Shown: positions 51,300 through 60,849, numbered from the stretch's first letter. The stretch is 64,000 nucleotides of DNA from Cherax quadricarinatus (GCF_038502225.1 NC_091383.1:2287016-2351015), one strand, 5' to 3'. Numbers and translations: made by a program. The notes: generated from the sequence alone by a model not told the origin.

Positions 51300-53850
51300 G
51301 AGGTTATATTTAAGTGGGTTGGGGAGGTTATAAGTGGGTTAGGGAGGTTATAAGTGGGTTGGGGAGGTTATAAGTGGGTTGGAGAGGTTATAAGTGGGTT
51401 AGGGAGGTTATAAGTGGGTTGGGGAGGTTATAAGTGGGTTAGGGAGGTTATAAGTGGGTTAGGGAGGTTATAAGTGGGTTAGGGAGGTTATAAGTGGGTT
51501 GGGGAGGTTATAAGTGGGTTAGGGAGGTTATAAGTGTGTTAGGGAGGTTATAAGTGGGTTGGAGAGGTAATAAGTGGGTTAGGGAGGTTATAAGTGGGTT
51601 GGGGAGGTTATAAGTGGGTTAGGGAGGTTATAAGTGGGTTAGGGAGGTTATAAGTGGGTTAGGGAGGTTATAAGTGGGTTGGGGAGGTTATAAGTGGGTT
51701 AGGGAGGTTATAAGTGGGTTAGGGAGGTTATAAGTGGGTTGGAGAGGTTATAAGTGGGTTAGGGAGGTTATAAGTAGGTTAGGGAGGTTATAAGTGGGTT
51801 GGAGAGGTTATAAGTGGGTTAGGGAGGTTATAAGTGGGTTAGGGAGGTTATAAGTGGGTTGGGGAGGTTATAAGTGGGTTGGGGAGGTTATAAGTGGGTT
51901 AGGGAGGTTATAAGTGGGTTGGGGAGGTTATAAGTGGGTTAGGGAGGTTATAAGTGGGTTAGGGAGGTTATAAGTGGGTTGGGGAGGTTATAAGTGGGTT
52001 GGGGAGGTTATAAGTGGGTTAGGGAGGTTATAAGTGGGTTGGAGAGGTTATAAGTGGGTTACGGAGGTTATAAGTGGGTTAGGGAGGTTATAAGTGGGTT
52101 GGGGAGGTTATAAGTGGGTTAGGGAGGTTATAAGTGGGTTGGAGAGGTTATAAGTGGGTTAGGGAGGTTATAAGTGGGTTAGGGAGGTTATAAGTGGGTT
52201 GGGGAGGTTATAAGTGGGTTAGGGAGGTTATAAGTGGGTTGGAGAGGTTATAAGTGGGTTAGGGAGGTTATAAGTGGGTTAGGGAGGTTATAAGTGGGTT
52301 AGGGAGGTTATAAGTGGGTTAGGGAGGTTGTAAGTAGGTTAGGGAGGCTATAAGTGGGTTGGGGAGGTTATAAATGGGTTGGGAGGTTATAAGTGGGTTG
52401 TTAGGTTAGTGGGTTAGGGAGGTATAAGTGGGTTGGGAGGTTAGTGGGTTAGGTTATAAGTGGGTTAGGGTGGGTTAGGGAGGTTATAAGTGGGTTAGGG
52501 AGGTTATAAGTGGGTTGGAGAGGTTATAAGTGGGTTGGGGAGGTTATAAGTGGGTTGGGGAGGTTATAAGTGGGTTAGGGAGGTTATAAGTGGGTTAGGG
52601 AGGTTATAAGTGGGTTAGGGAGGTTATAAGTGGGTTGGAGAGGTTATAAGTGGGTTAGGGAGGTTATAAGTGGGTTAGGGAGGTTATAAGGGGGTTAGGG
52701 AGGTTATAAGTGGGTTGGGGAGGTTATAAGTGGGTTAGGGAGGTTATAAGTGGGTTGGGGAGGTTATAAGTGGATTAGGGAGGGTATAAGTGGGTTGGGG
52801 AGGTTATAAGTGGGTTGGGGAGGTTACAAGTGGGTTGGGGAGGTTATAAGTGGGTTAGGGAGGTTATAAGTGGGTTGGGGAGGTTATAAGTGGGTTGGGG
52901 AGGTTATAAGTGGGTTAGGGAGGTTATAAGTATGTTAGGGATGTTATAAGTGGGTTGGGGAGGTTATAAGTGGGTTAGGGAGGTTATAAGTGGGTTGGGG
53001 AGGTTATAAGTGAGTTGGGGAGGTTATAAGTGGGTTAGGGAGGTTATAAGTGGGTTGGGGAGGTTATAAGTGGGTTGGGGAGGTTATAAGTGGGTTGGGG
53101 AGGTTATAAGTGGGTTGGGGAGGTTATAAGTGGGTTAGGGAGGTTATAAGTGGGTTAGGGAGGTTATAAGTGGGTTAGGGAGGTTATAAGTGGGTTACGG
53201 AGGTTATAAGTGGGTTGGGAGGTTATAAGTGGGTTGGGGAGGTTATAAGTGGGTTAGGGAGGTTATAAGTGGGTTGGGGAGGTTATAAGTGGGTTGGGGA
53301 GGTTATAAGTGGGTTGGGGAGGTTATAAGTGGGTTAGGGAGGTTATAAGTGGGTTGGGGAGGTTATAAGTGGGTTAGGGAGGTTATAAGTGGGTTGGGGA
53401 GGTTATAAGTGGGTTAGGGAGGTTATAAGTGGGTTAGGGAGGTTATAAGTGGGTTGGGGAGGTTATAAGTGGGTTAGGGAGGTTATAAGTGGGTTGGGGA
53501 GGTTATAAGTGGATTAGGGAGGTTATAATGGGGTTAGGGAGGTTATAAGTGGGTTAGGGAGGTTATAAGTGGGTTGGGGAGGTTATAAGTGGGTTAGGGA
53601 GGTTATAAGTGGGTTAGGGAGGTTATAAGTGGGTTGGGGAGGTTATAAGTGGGTTGGGGAGGTTATAAGTGGGTTAGGAAGGTTATAAGTGGGTTGGGGA
53701 GGTTATAAGTGGGTTAGGGAGGTTATAAGTGAGTTAGGGAGGTTATAAGTGGGTTGGGGAGGTTATAAGTGGGTTAGGGAGGTTATAAGTGGGTTAGAGA
53801 GGTTATAAGTGGATTAAGGAGGTTATAAGTGGGTTAGGGAGAGTATGAGT
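51300..53850. repeat. 20-bp satellite, about 127 copies, telomere-like GGTTAGGG
   Basis: Unit AAGTGGGTTAGGGAGGTTAT, with a frequent GTTGGGG or GTTGGAG variant. Each standard unit holds GGGTTAGGG, so the G-rich strand is rich in G-tracts. A disordered patch with shortened units is at 52376-52470. Confidence 0.98.
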
Positions 53851-54140
53851 GAGTTGGGGAGAGTATGAGTGGGTTAGGAAGAGTATAAGTAGGTTAGGGA
53901 GAGTATGAGTGGGTTGGGGAGAGTATGAGTGAGATGGCCAGAGTATGAGTGGGTTGGGGAGAGTATAAGTTTGTTAGGGAGAGTATAAGTGGTTAGGGAG
54001 AGTATGAGTGGGTTAGGGAGAGTATGAGTGGGTTAGGGAGAGTATGAGTGGGTTGGGGAGAGTATGAGTGTGTTAGGGAGGGTTAAAATGAGTTAGGGAT
54101 GATTTAAATGGGTTAGGAAGGGCTTAACTGGGTTAAGCAT
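53835..54140. repeat. Diverged 20-bp satellite variant
   Basis: The array continues as GAGTATGAGTGGGTTAGGGA and then decays (GGTTAAAATGAGTTAGGG). Confidence 0.9.
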
Positions 54141-54144
54141 TGTG

Positions 54145-54465
54145 ATCCAAGGAAGTAGATCCACCCCTAACATTCCTTGGATCCAACCTCACTGATCTCG
54201 TCCAAATTTAAAAGCTGTACCTATAAAATGCAACGTTCTTTAAGCTTTTGAGCGATGTATGACCCATGTGGGTTTACCACTTACTTATGATTATAATAAT
54301 AATGTTATTAAAATATTTATTTCCGTGTTTTGCGGCTTATAAGACTTGTTTTAGTTTCGACGGCTCGGCATCGGATGTAACTGAGAGAGCTACAGACCCC
54401 CACCCCCCACCCCAGACTTGTAGCTCCCGTCACTGACCTTCAATATATAAGAGATAAGATAAGAT
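54145..54465. other. Intergenic with one dispersed motif
   Basis: ACCCATGTGGGTTTACCACT with TTATGATTATAATAATAA at 54262-54303; otherwise nothing recognised. A pair GATAAGATAAGAT at 54452 is the tail of the adjacent SINE. Confidence 0.55.
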
Positions 54466-54765
54466 TTCGTTCGGATTTTTAACCCCGGAGGGTTAGCCAC
54501 CCAGGATAACCCAAGAAAGTCAGTGCGTCATCGAGGACTGTCTAACTTATTTCCATTGGGGTCCTTAATCTTGTCCCCCAGGATGCGACCCACACCAGTC
54601 GACTAACACCCAGGTACCTATTTGCTGCTAGGTGAACAGGACAACAGGTGTAAGGAAACGTATCGAAATGTTTCCACCCGCCGGGAATCGAACCCGGGCC
54701 CTCCGTGTGTGAAGCGGGAGCTTTAGCCACCAGGCCACCGGGCCACCGGGCCACACATAGGATGC
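54452..54765 (-). mobile_element. tRNA-derived SINE
   Basis: On the minus strand the head reads GGCCTGGTGGCTAAAGC (A box), then CTTCACACACGGAGG and GGGTTCGATTCCCGGC (B box), like a tRNA, possibly Val(CAC)-like. The body has CAGGTGTTGTCC-type sequence, TAGGTACCTGGGTG and GACTGGTGTGGGTCGC. The 3' part GGGTTATCCTGGGTGGC and CTCCGGGGTTAAAAATC ends in a TCTTATC repeat. Three GGCCCGGTG duplications lie at the 5' end. The B box is intact, so it could still be transcribed by RNA polymerase III. Confidence 0.85.
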
Positions 54766-54901
54766 AGGCTGGTTTTTGGAGACATTTTATGGGAAAAATC
54801 ATGCGTCTAATATGCCATGAAGTACGTTAATTCAACATGATACAATTTCATATTCATTACCAAGTCACTTTATGCAAAGCATTTCTAGCACACTATTACT
54901 A

Positions 54902-55133
54902 GTAACATTTATGAAGGGGTTCAGGGAAACCGGCAGGCCGGACTTGAGTCCTGGAGATGGGAAGTACAGTGCCTGCACTCTGAAGGAGGGGTGTTAATGT
55001 TGCAGTTTAAAAACTGTAGTGTAAAGCACCCTTCTGGCAAGACAGTGATGGAGTGAATGATGGTGAAAGTTTTTCTTTTTCGGGCCACCCTGCCTTGGTG
55101 GGAATCGGCCAGTGTGATATTAATAAAATAAAA
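54902..55133 (+). mobile_element. RTE-like LINE 3'-end stub
   Basis: GTAACATTTATGAAGGGGTT through GGACTTGAGTCCTGGAG, TTAAAAACTGTAGTGTAAAG and GGGCCACCCTGCCTTGG to TGTGATATTAATAAAAT. Almost identical to the 3' UTR of the copy at 9863, so young. Confidence 0.9.
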
Positions 55134-55240
55134 TACAGTGGACCCTCGACCAACGATGGCATCGACTAACGTTAAAAAACTCGACTAACGATAATCGTTC
55201 TCGGGTACCAATTAATATCGTTAGTCGAGGGTCCACTGTA
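55134..55240. mobile_element. Short TA-target MITE, CAGTGGACCCTCG family
   Basis: TA-flanked, 107 bp; ends CAGTGGACCCTCGACCAACG and CGTTAGTCGAGGGTCCACTG, with a second inner hairpin (CTCGACTAACGATAATCG). Internally deleted relative of the 207-bp family. It starts directly at the tail of the preceding LINE stub. Confidence 0.88.
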
Positions 55241-55669
55241 TTACTAGTGCTAGTTTAAGTGGTTAGGTACAGGTACATATACATACAATTATCATACATA
55301 GTGTAAGTTACCCACCAGGATAATCCCAGTGGAAGAAAGTCACTTTGACTTTCTTGGGTTATCTTGGTACGTAATTTACATATACTATGTTGCTGTGTAC
55401 GATAATTTCTGTGATTGTATTTGTGTGTATCTGAGTAAACTAACTACTAACCCAAAAAGGTCCTGGAGTGTACCTTACATAATTGTTCGAGTTGGGAGCT
55501 GTATGGAACTCTGGGTACCACTGTACTTATGTGTACCTGTGCTTGAATAATCTTACATTCCTATCATAAGCATGATGGGTCATGATTGATGATAATGATA
55601 TTTTTCAACTTTTTCAAAGCTCTTGTTTGATGTAATTCTAAATGGTAATGCATCTTCTTGTTTTTCCAG
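55241..55669. other. Sequence upstream of the CCDC186 exon
   Basis: Near 55480 a one-sided MITE remnant (AATTGTTCGAGTTGGGAGCT then GGGTACCACTGTA) is visible. The end supplies the acceptor CTTGTTTTTCCAG (55657-55669). No promoter motif recognised. Confidence 0.5.
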
Positions 55670-55690
55670 ATGTCATCCAAGCCCAAATGA
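55670..55690 (+). promoter_or_regulatory. Upstream ORF in the CCDC186 5' UTR
   Basis: The spliced exon opens with ATG and a six-codon frame (MSSKPK) ending in TGA at 55688-55690, 26 bases before the main ATG. If transcripts use this acceptor, the main start would depend on leaky scanning or reinitiation. Inference. Confidence 0.45.
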
Positions 55691-55716
55691 CTCCATTTAT
55701 TTCATAACAAATCAGC

Positions 55717-56459
55717 ATGGATGAGCACAAGCTTGAAGACCAGCTGAGACCAAATATTGATAGAAGTGTGGATGGTGAACATTCATCCACGTCCTTGGAA
55801 ATTGTGGTTTCTTGCAATACTCCAGAGACGAAAATTGAGCGGGATATATCCAATGCAGAGGATTTAGGAGACTGTCAGATTTCTGCTAGTGATAATTGCA
55901 CTCTGCCAGATGTCGAGTCGTGTATTCATCCATTGGGTTCTATAAAAGCTGATACTGCTAGAAGTTGTCGGTTGAATGCTGCGAGTGTGTCGGAAAAATT
56001 AACTGAATCAGGAGCCGGGGAAGAGGACAGAATATTAGACAAAGATGACAAGGATTTAGAAAGATTTTCCATCAATAGTTTTTTAAATGATGATAGTGTT
56101 GTGGAATTTTCTGTTGAAAATACTATAAATACAGAGCCAGAAGAAACCAAAATATTTTTCGAGCAAAAAACAGAACGTGAAAGTCACGACACTGAAACAG
56201 ATAAACTGAGTCGGCCCAGCTCTTCCGAAAGTGATAAAATATCATCATCATCATCGCGTTCAGTTCATGATGAGCCACAAAATTCAAACTATCTTCTCAC
56301 AGAGATTGAAAGTCTGTTGACTGCATCGGATGGATGCAGTCCCGACTCTGACTTTGAGATCAGTAAAGTTGACTTCTCTTCCGCCCCCAAAGAAAATCTG
56401 ATGAAAATTTTGTCGTGCTTGTTAGATGAGTGTGATTCATTAAAGAGAGATAAAGCAAG
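55717..56459 (+). CDS. CCDC186: CCDC186/Golgin-104 homologue, exon with start codon
   Basis: First coding exon: ATG at 55717 preceded by a short 5' UTR back to the acceptor at 55669; donor AAGGTAAAA; ends two bases into an Arg codon. 247 codons of acidic, Ser/Thr-rich, probably disordered sequence (MDEHKLEDQLRPN, SSSESDKISSSSS), then LLTEIESLLTASDG and a helical end (APKENLMKILSCLLDECDSL) entering the coiled coil. Vertebrate CCDC186 likewise has a long acidic disordered N terminus; the identity itself comes from the downstream coiled-coil exons. CCDC186 acts at the trans-Golgi in dense-core vesicle maturation and is a Rab2/EARP-linked golgin-like protein. A MITE lies 66 bp into the intron. 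Confidence 0.88.
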
Positions 56460-56524
56460 GTAAAAACTCCCATAACGAATGATTCCTTTAGGGTTTAGCA
56501 CTTTCCACAAATGTACAATATATA

Positions 56525-56731
56525 TACAGTGGACCCCCGGTTAACGATATTTTTTCACTCCAGAAGTATGTTCAGGTGCCAGTACTGACCGAATTTGTTC
56601 CCATAAGGAATATTGTGAAGTAGATTAGTCCATTTCAGACCCCCAAACATACACGTACAAACGCACTTACATAAATACACTTACATAATTGGTCGCATTT
56701 GGAGGTGATCGTTATGCGGGGGTCCACTGTA
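56525..56731. mobile_element. TA-target MITE, CAGTGGACCCCCG family
   Basis: TA-flanked, 207 bp, near-consensus, in CCDC186 intron 1 (numbering from the coding exon). Confidence 0.92.
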
Positions 56732-56774
56732 GTTAGTTCTTCATGATGTTAATGTGTTCTTGAAGATCATTTGG

Positions 56775-57020
56775 AACTTGAAACCTATTGTCCCATAGAC
56801 ATCCATGTTACAATCAGAGATGTGTTCCTGACTTTGTCCCATAGACATCCATGTTACAATCAGAGATGTGTTCCTGACTTTGTCCCGTAGACATCCATGT
56901 TACAATCAGAGATGTGTTCCTGACTTTGTCCCATAGTCATCCATGTTAATAAGAACATAAGAAAGGAGGAACACTGCAACAGGCCTGTTGGCCCATACAA
57001 TCAGAGATGTGTTCCTGACT
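56775..57020. repeat. 46-bp minisatellite, four copies, interrupted by a CR1 stub
   Basis: Unit TGTCCCATAGACATCCATGT, TACAATCAGAGATGTGTTCC, TGACTT. The last unit is split by 56947-56996. Confidence 0.9.
56947..56996 (-). mobile_element. 50-bp CR1 3'-end micro-insertion
   Basis: Reads AATAAGAACATAAGAAAGGA, GGAACACTGCAACAGGCCTG, TTGGCCCATA: the reverse of the CR1 3' terminus at 8271-8326 with one and a half octamers. It sits inside a minisatellite unit (ACATCCATGTTA | CAATCAGAG), so the empty site is known from neighbouring units; no clear target duplication. Confidence 0.88.
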
Positions 57021-57087
57021 TGTGATAGTACTTATCTAATTTTTGTTTTTTTTGTTTTCTAAAAATAAAATAAAGCATTAAACAGGA

Positions 57088-57560
57088 CTCCCTCCCTCCC
57101 TCCCTCCCTCCCTCCCACTTGCTTATTGTCTTTCCTCTTGCATTCTCTGCCTCATATTTCCTCCCTCGTATTCCCTCCTTTGTATTCCTTCCCTCGTATT
57201 CCCTCCCTCATATTCCCTCCCTCGTATTTCCTCCCTCATATTCCCTCCCTTGTATTCCCTCCCTCGTATTCCCTCCCTTGTATTCCGTCCCTCGTATTCC
57301 GTCCCTCGTATTCCCTCCCTCGTATTTCCTCCCTCATATTCCCTCCCTTGTATTCCCTCCCTCGTATTCCCTCCCTTGTATTCCGTCCCTCGTATTCCCT
57401 CCCTCATATTCCCTCCCTCGTATTTCCTCCCTCATATTCCCTCCCTCGTATTCCGTCCCTCGTATTCCCTCCCTTGTATTCCCTCCCTTGTATTCCGTCC
57501 CTCGTATTCCCTCCCTCATATTCCCTTCCTCGTATTCCCTCCCTCATATTACCTCGTAAG
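57088..57560. repeat. 14-bp minisatellite, about 32 copies
   Basis: Unit TATTCCCTCCCTCG with G/A/T variants at the end and CCGTCC variants, preceded by a (CTCC)n stretch at 57088-57117. A pyrimidine-rich plus strand. Open frames of 113-161 codons are artefacts. Located in a CCDC186 intron, about 200 bp before the next exon. Confidence 0.97.
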
Positions 57561-57761
57561 TATTCCCCCTCACCTAAGATTCTCTACATAACCAGTCACT
57601 CCCATGTGTAATATTAAATATCATAATTTTTTGCACAGACAATGTATCATATGGAGATAAAGAATTGTAAATTAGGAGACGTGAAGTAGCACAGGCCACA
57701 GGAAGATAATTCTCACAACAAGCAGCAGATACATTTTTTAAATACATTTTTTAACTTACAG

Positions 57762-57852
57762 GTTAGAGGGAGAGGTGGACAGGCTGGAGGCCGACCACTC
57801 CTCCCAGGTGTATGAAGCACAGATACAAGCGTTGGAGAAAACTCTAGCACAA
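57762..57852 (+). CDS. CCDC186: CCDC186 homologue exon 2 (coiled coil)
   Basis: 91 bp, acceptor TTTTTAACTTACAG, donor CAAGTAAAT. It completes the split Arg and encodes LEGEVDRLEADHSSQVYE then AQIQALEKTLAQ, heptad-rich and matching the IKALQKTLAQ-type segment of animal CCDC186 as I recall it. Phase 0 end. A MITE starts only 18 bases after the donor. Confidence 0.88.
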
Positions 57853-57869
57853 GTAAATATTATAATAGC

Positions 57870-58202
57870 TACACCTACCATCCGACTTACGACCTGCTCG
57901 ACTTACGACCTGCTCGACTTACGACCACTCGACTTACGACCGTGTTTTTTATGCCAAATTTCTGGGAAATAAATGACTGTTTGTGTTGTACACAGTGTTT
58001 ATCCTAAACCTTACAGTATAAAACACAGTACTAACACCATAAAAAGTAAAGTGAAACATGAAATACCAAAATAAAACAATAAAATAAAGTCATTACAAAA
58101 ATGTTTTATTGATATTCGGTAGTAAAGTTCAACTTACGACCATTCCGACTTACGACCGGTTTCTCGGAACCGAATTCGGTCGTAAGTCGGATGGTAGGTG
58201 TA
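57870..58202. mobile_element. MITE with ACCTACCATCCGACT ends, second copy
   Basis: TA-flanked, 333 bp, ends CACCTACCATCCGACTTACG and CGTAAGTCGGATGGTAGGTG. The CTGCTCGACTTACGACC motif is duplicated at the left. Otherwise close to the copy at 1962-2278 (AAACATGAAATACCAAAATA in both). Confidence 0.9.
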
Positions 58203-58861
58203 TTTGCTAAATATTTGTATTTCTCATATGTTGCAATAATAGAAATATTGTTCTATTGTGTATTAATGTGTATTTGTGTATATATATATTTGTGTGTATA
58301 ATTACCATTCTTTATATGTAAGCACTAAATGTATGTATATTTTATATAGTATGTATACAAGTACAGTAATGTGTATGTCCGCTTGGAAATACATGCCAAT
58401 TAATGTATATTTGAACTGTGATGTCAACACTTATAACACAGCAATTGATGTTGAATGAGTTTCCTCTTTTTTTGGGTCACCCAACCTTGGTGAGAGATGA
58501 CCAGTCTGTTAAAAGTACAATGATAATGATGACAATAATAATAATATATATGCACACAAGCTCTAGGTTGCAAGAACAACTGTCAACGAATAAACGGAAG
58601 AATGGACGAGAAGCTTGAACCACGGTCCGGAAATTGACATTCCAACGCTCTACTGTCTAGGCTAACCCAGACCTTTAATAGGATGTGACCTTGAGGGGGA
58701 TAAGAATAGATCTACTGTTCCAGCTCCTGGGCCCAGGGAAGAAATTCAGTTGGGTTACAGTTGGTGCCACTGACGGAGAGTAATACTGTAAGTACGTATT
58801 ACCTCCGAATCCTTCCTGTTAGAGGCCTGGGTTAGCCTCAACGGTAGTGTCAGACTGTCAA

Positions 58862-59192
58862 TTAACCCTTAAACGGTCCAAACGGTTAATGTTGCAGTTT
58901 AAAAACTGTAGTGTAAAGCACCCTTCTGGCAAGACAGTGATGGAGTGAATGATGGTGAAAGTTTTTCTTTTTCGGGCCACCCTGCCTTGGTGGGAATCGG
59001 CCGGTGTGATAATAATAATAATAAAAAAAGTAGATCTACTTTTTTTTACAATTTTTCAAATATAACAAAAAAAAAAGTAGATAAAAGTTTTTTTTACACA
59101 TTTTCAAATGTAAAACAAAAAAGATCTACATTTTTACATACTTTCAGATGTTGAAAAAACGTATATATACGTTTGGACCGTTTAAGGGTTAA
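58862..59192. mobile_element. TTAA-target MITE inside a tRNA-like module, itself hit by a LINE stub
   Basis: TTAACCCTTAAACGGTCC on the left and GGACCGTTTAAGGGTTAA on the right. Removal with one TTAA leaves GACTGTCAATTAACAGACTG, an uninterrupted tRNA-like sequence. Interior partly replaced by an RTE-like stub (58886-59030). Confidence 0.92.
58886..59030 (+). mobile_element. RTE-like LINE 3'-end stub
   Basis: TTAATGTTGCAGTTTAAAAA through AAGACAGTGATGGAGTGA and GCCACCCTGCCTTGGTGG to a (TAA)n tail. Inserted near the left end of the MITE with loss of about 40 bp of MITE sequence compared with the copy at 60260. Confidence 0.88.
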
Positions 59193-59417
59193 CAGACTGC
59201 GGTTCAAGCCTCTTGACCTTCTGTTTGTTATAACATAATTAGACTTTATTTGTATATATTATTAACATCATCGCTATCATTGTACTTTTAACAGACTGGT
59301 CATCTCCCATTAAAGTGCGGTGACCCAAGAAAAGAGGAAACACATTCATTCATCATTCATTCAGTTGCCCTTTGTCCACCCTTCTGTTTATTCACAAATG
59401 CACTTATATATACGTAG

Positions 59418-59600
59418 GCACAAGCTGACTCGTGCAGCTGGCAAGAGAAACTACAACAAGCTGAGGAGAATTACATGAAGGAAAATATCAAGATTCGGTG
59501 CGACCTGACGGCTCGTCTAGAGTACATGACCAAAGAGTACGAAGCTGCCAACAGGGACAAAGAGTCCATGGTGATTAAATATGCTACATCAGAGAGAGAG
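59418..59600 (+). CDS. CCDC186: CCDC186 homologue exon 3 (coiled coil)
   Basis: 183 bp (61 codons), phase 0, acceptor TATATATACGTAG (weak polypyrimidine tract), donor GAGGTTAGT. It encodes AQADSCSWQEKLQQAEE, NYMKENIKIRCDLTARLEY, MTKEYEAANRDKESMVIKY and ATSERE. The DKESMVIKYATSERE stretch is characteristic of CCDC186/Golgin-104 (human has a closely similar MxxKYVxSEKE-type sequence, from memory). Coiled coil throughout. Not an open-frame call: recovered from splice sites. Confidence 0.92.
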
Positions 59601-59695
59601 GTTAGTAGTACTCTGGCAGTGAAATAAAATATGTTAACTTAGTAATGATGATAGAATTACTGACAAAATATTAGGTAAATAGACAGTAATGGAAC

Positions 59696-59902
59696 TACAA
59701 TGGACCCCCGGTTTACGATATTTTTTCATTCCAGAAGTATGTTCAGGTGCCAGTACTGACCGAATTTGTTCCCATAAGGAATATTGTGAAGTAGATTAGT
59801 CCATTTCAGACCCCCAAACATACATGTACAAACGCACTTACATAAATACACTTACATAATTGGTCGCATTGGGAGCTGATCGTAAACCGGGGGTCCACTG
59901 TA
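59696..59902. mobile_element. TA-target MITE, CAGTGGACCCCCG family
   Basis: TA-flanked; left end has CAATGGACCCCCGG (G-to-A); right GGGGGTCCACTG. CCDC186 intron 3. Confidence 0.9.
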
Positions 59903-60259
59903 ATGTGACATTTTATTGTGGCATCGTTTTGCTCTCCAAATTCCCTCGAGGGAAGTTCCTTGATGCTGGTGAGGGGCTCTTGATCTAGGGAATTGGATCT
60001 GTGCTCCGGTTCCCTGAATTGTCTCAATACCCTCCATCCCTTTCCCCCACGTGCGCTGTATAATCCTACGGGTTTAGTGCTCCCCCATGATTTTAGTAAT
60101 AATATAATGCTCTCCAAATTCAAAATTCAAATTCGGATTTTTGTTTCTTTGCATACTGTACAATGTGTGATTACAGAAAGAAACACATATCTGGGCAGAG
60201 GTGCCCAGATATGTCAGTTTAGATGTCACTCCAAACAGCCAATATCTCAAACCTCTCCT

Positions 60260-60688
60260 TTAACCCTTAAACTGTCCAAGCAGATCTATGTTCACATGCG
60301 TAGTGCTCCAAAAGTAGATCTACGTTTTTTTTACATACACTGGACCCCCGCCTTACCATCAGCTCCCAACTCGACCAATTATGTAAGTGTATTTTTGTAC
60401 GTGCTTTTGTACGTATATTTTTGGGAGTCTGAAACTGACTAATCTAATTCACAATATTCCTTATGGGAACAAATTTGGTCGGTAACGGCACCCGAACAGA
60501 CTTCTTGAATGAAATAATATCGTAAGGCGGGGGTCCACTGTATTTTCAAATATAACCAAAAAAAAAAGTAGATCAAAGTTTTTTTACACGTTTTCAAATG
60601 TAAAAAAAGAAAAGAAGATCTACTTTGTTTTACATACTTTCAAATGTTGAAAAAACGTATATATACGTTTGGACAGTTCAAGGGTTAA
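60260..60688. mobile_element. TTAA-target MITE nested in an RTE-like fragment
   Basis: TTAACCCTTAAACTGTCCAA on the left, TTGGACAGTTCAAGGGTTAA on the right. The host LINE sequence CTCCTTTAAAGTGCAGG is known from 22226-22240, so TTAA is proven to be duplicated. Interrupted by a TA MITE (60336-60542). Confidence 0.95.
60336..60542. mobile_element. TA-target MITE nested in the TTAA MITE
   Basis: Ends CACTGGACCCCCGCCTTACC and GTAAGGCGGGGGTCCACTG. The empty site TTTACATATTTTCAAAT is seen in other copies of the host MITE (13240, 17260), proving TA duplication. Confidence 0.95.
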
Positions 60689-60849
60689 AGTGCAGGCATT
60701 GTACCTCCCACCTCCAGGACTCGAGTCTGGCTAACCGGTTTCCCTGAATCCATTTACGAAATATTACCCTGTTCACACTCCAGCAGCTCGCCAGGTTCCA
60801 AAAACCATTTGTCTCCATTCATTCCTCTCTGTGATTATTATTTCCTCAG

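Larger units (their letters stand above)
58448..59380. repeat. Fold-back element with paired RTE-like tails and tRNA-like modules
   Basis: Outer arms: GAATGAGTTTCCTCTTTTTT, GGGTCACCC, GTTAAAAGTACAATGATAAT on the left (58453-58530) and the inverse ATCATTGTACTTTTAAC, GGTGACCCAAG, GAGGAAACACATTCATTC on the right (59275-59370). Both are RTE-like 3' ends. Inner modules: on the right TAGCCTCAACGGTAGTG (A box) and CTGCGGTTCAAGCCTC (B box); on the left the inverse of TAGCCTAGACAGTAGAGC and GTGGTTCAAGCTTC. The right tRNA-like module is split by the TTAA MITE. Confidence 0.72.
60180..60825 (-). mobile_element. RTE-like subfamily II 3' UTR fragment, interrupted
   Basis: Left piece AGATGTCACTCCAAACAGCC then AATATCTCAAACCTCTCCTT (60217-60260), right piece AGTGCAGGCATTGTACCTCC through CTAACCGGTTTCCCTGAATC to CCATTTGTCTCCATTCATTC (60689-60825). 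The two pieces join exactly in the LINE 3' UTR once the TTAA MITE is removed. The right end reaches to about 25 bases before the CCDC186 exon. Confidence 0.88.

Noticed and set aside
51300..54140. A true telomere end
   Set aside because: The unit is 20 bp, not a pure TTAGG run, and unique genic sequence continues on both sides.
54680..54765. A genuine tRNA gene
   Set aside because: A and B boxes are present but the acceptor and anticodon arms do not close properly, and the sequence continues into a SINE body.
57119..57611. Hydrophobic 113-161 codon open frames (LVFPPSYSLPRIPS type)
   Set aside because: Low-complexity translation of the 14-bp pyrimidine-rich array in a CCDC186 intron.
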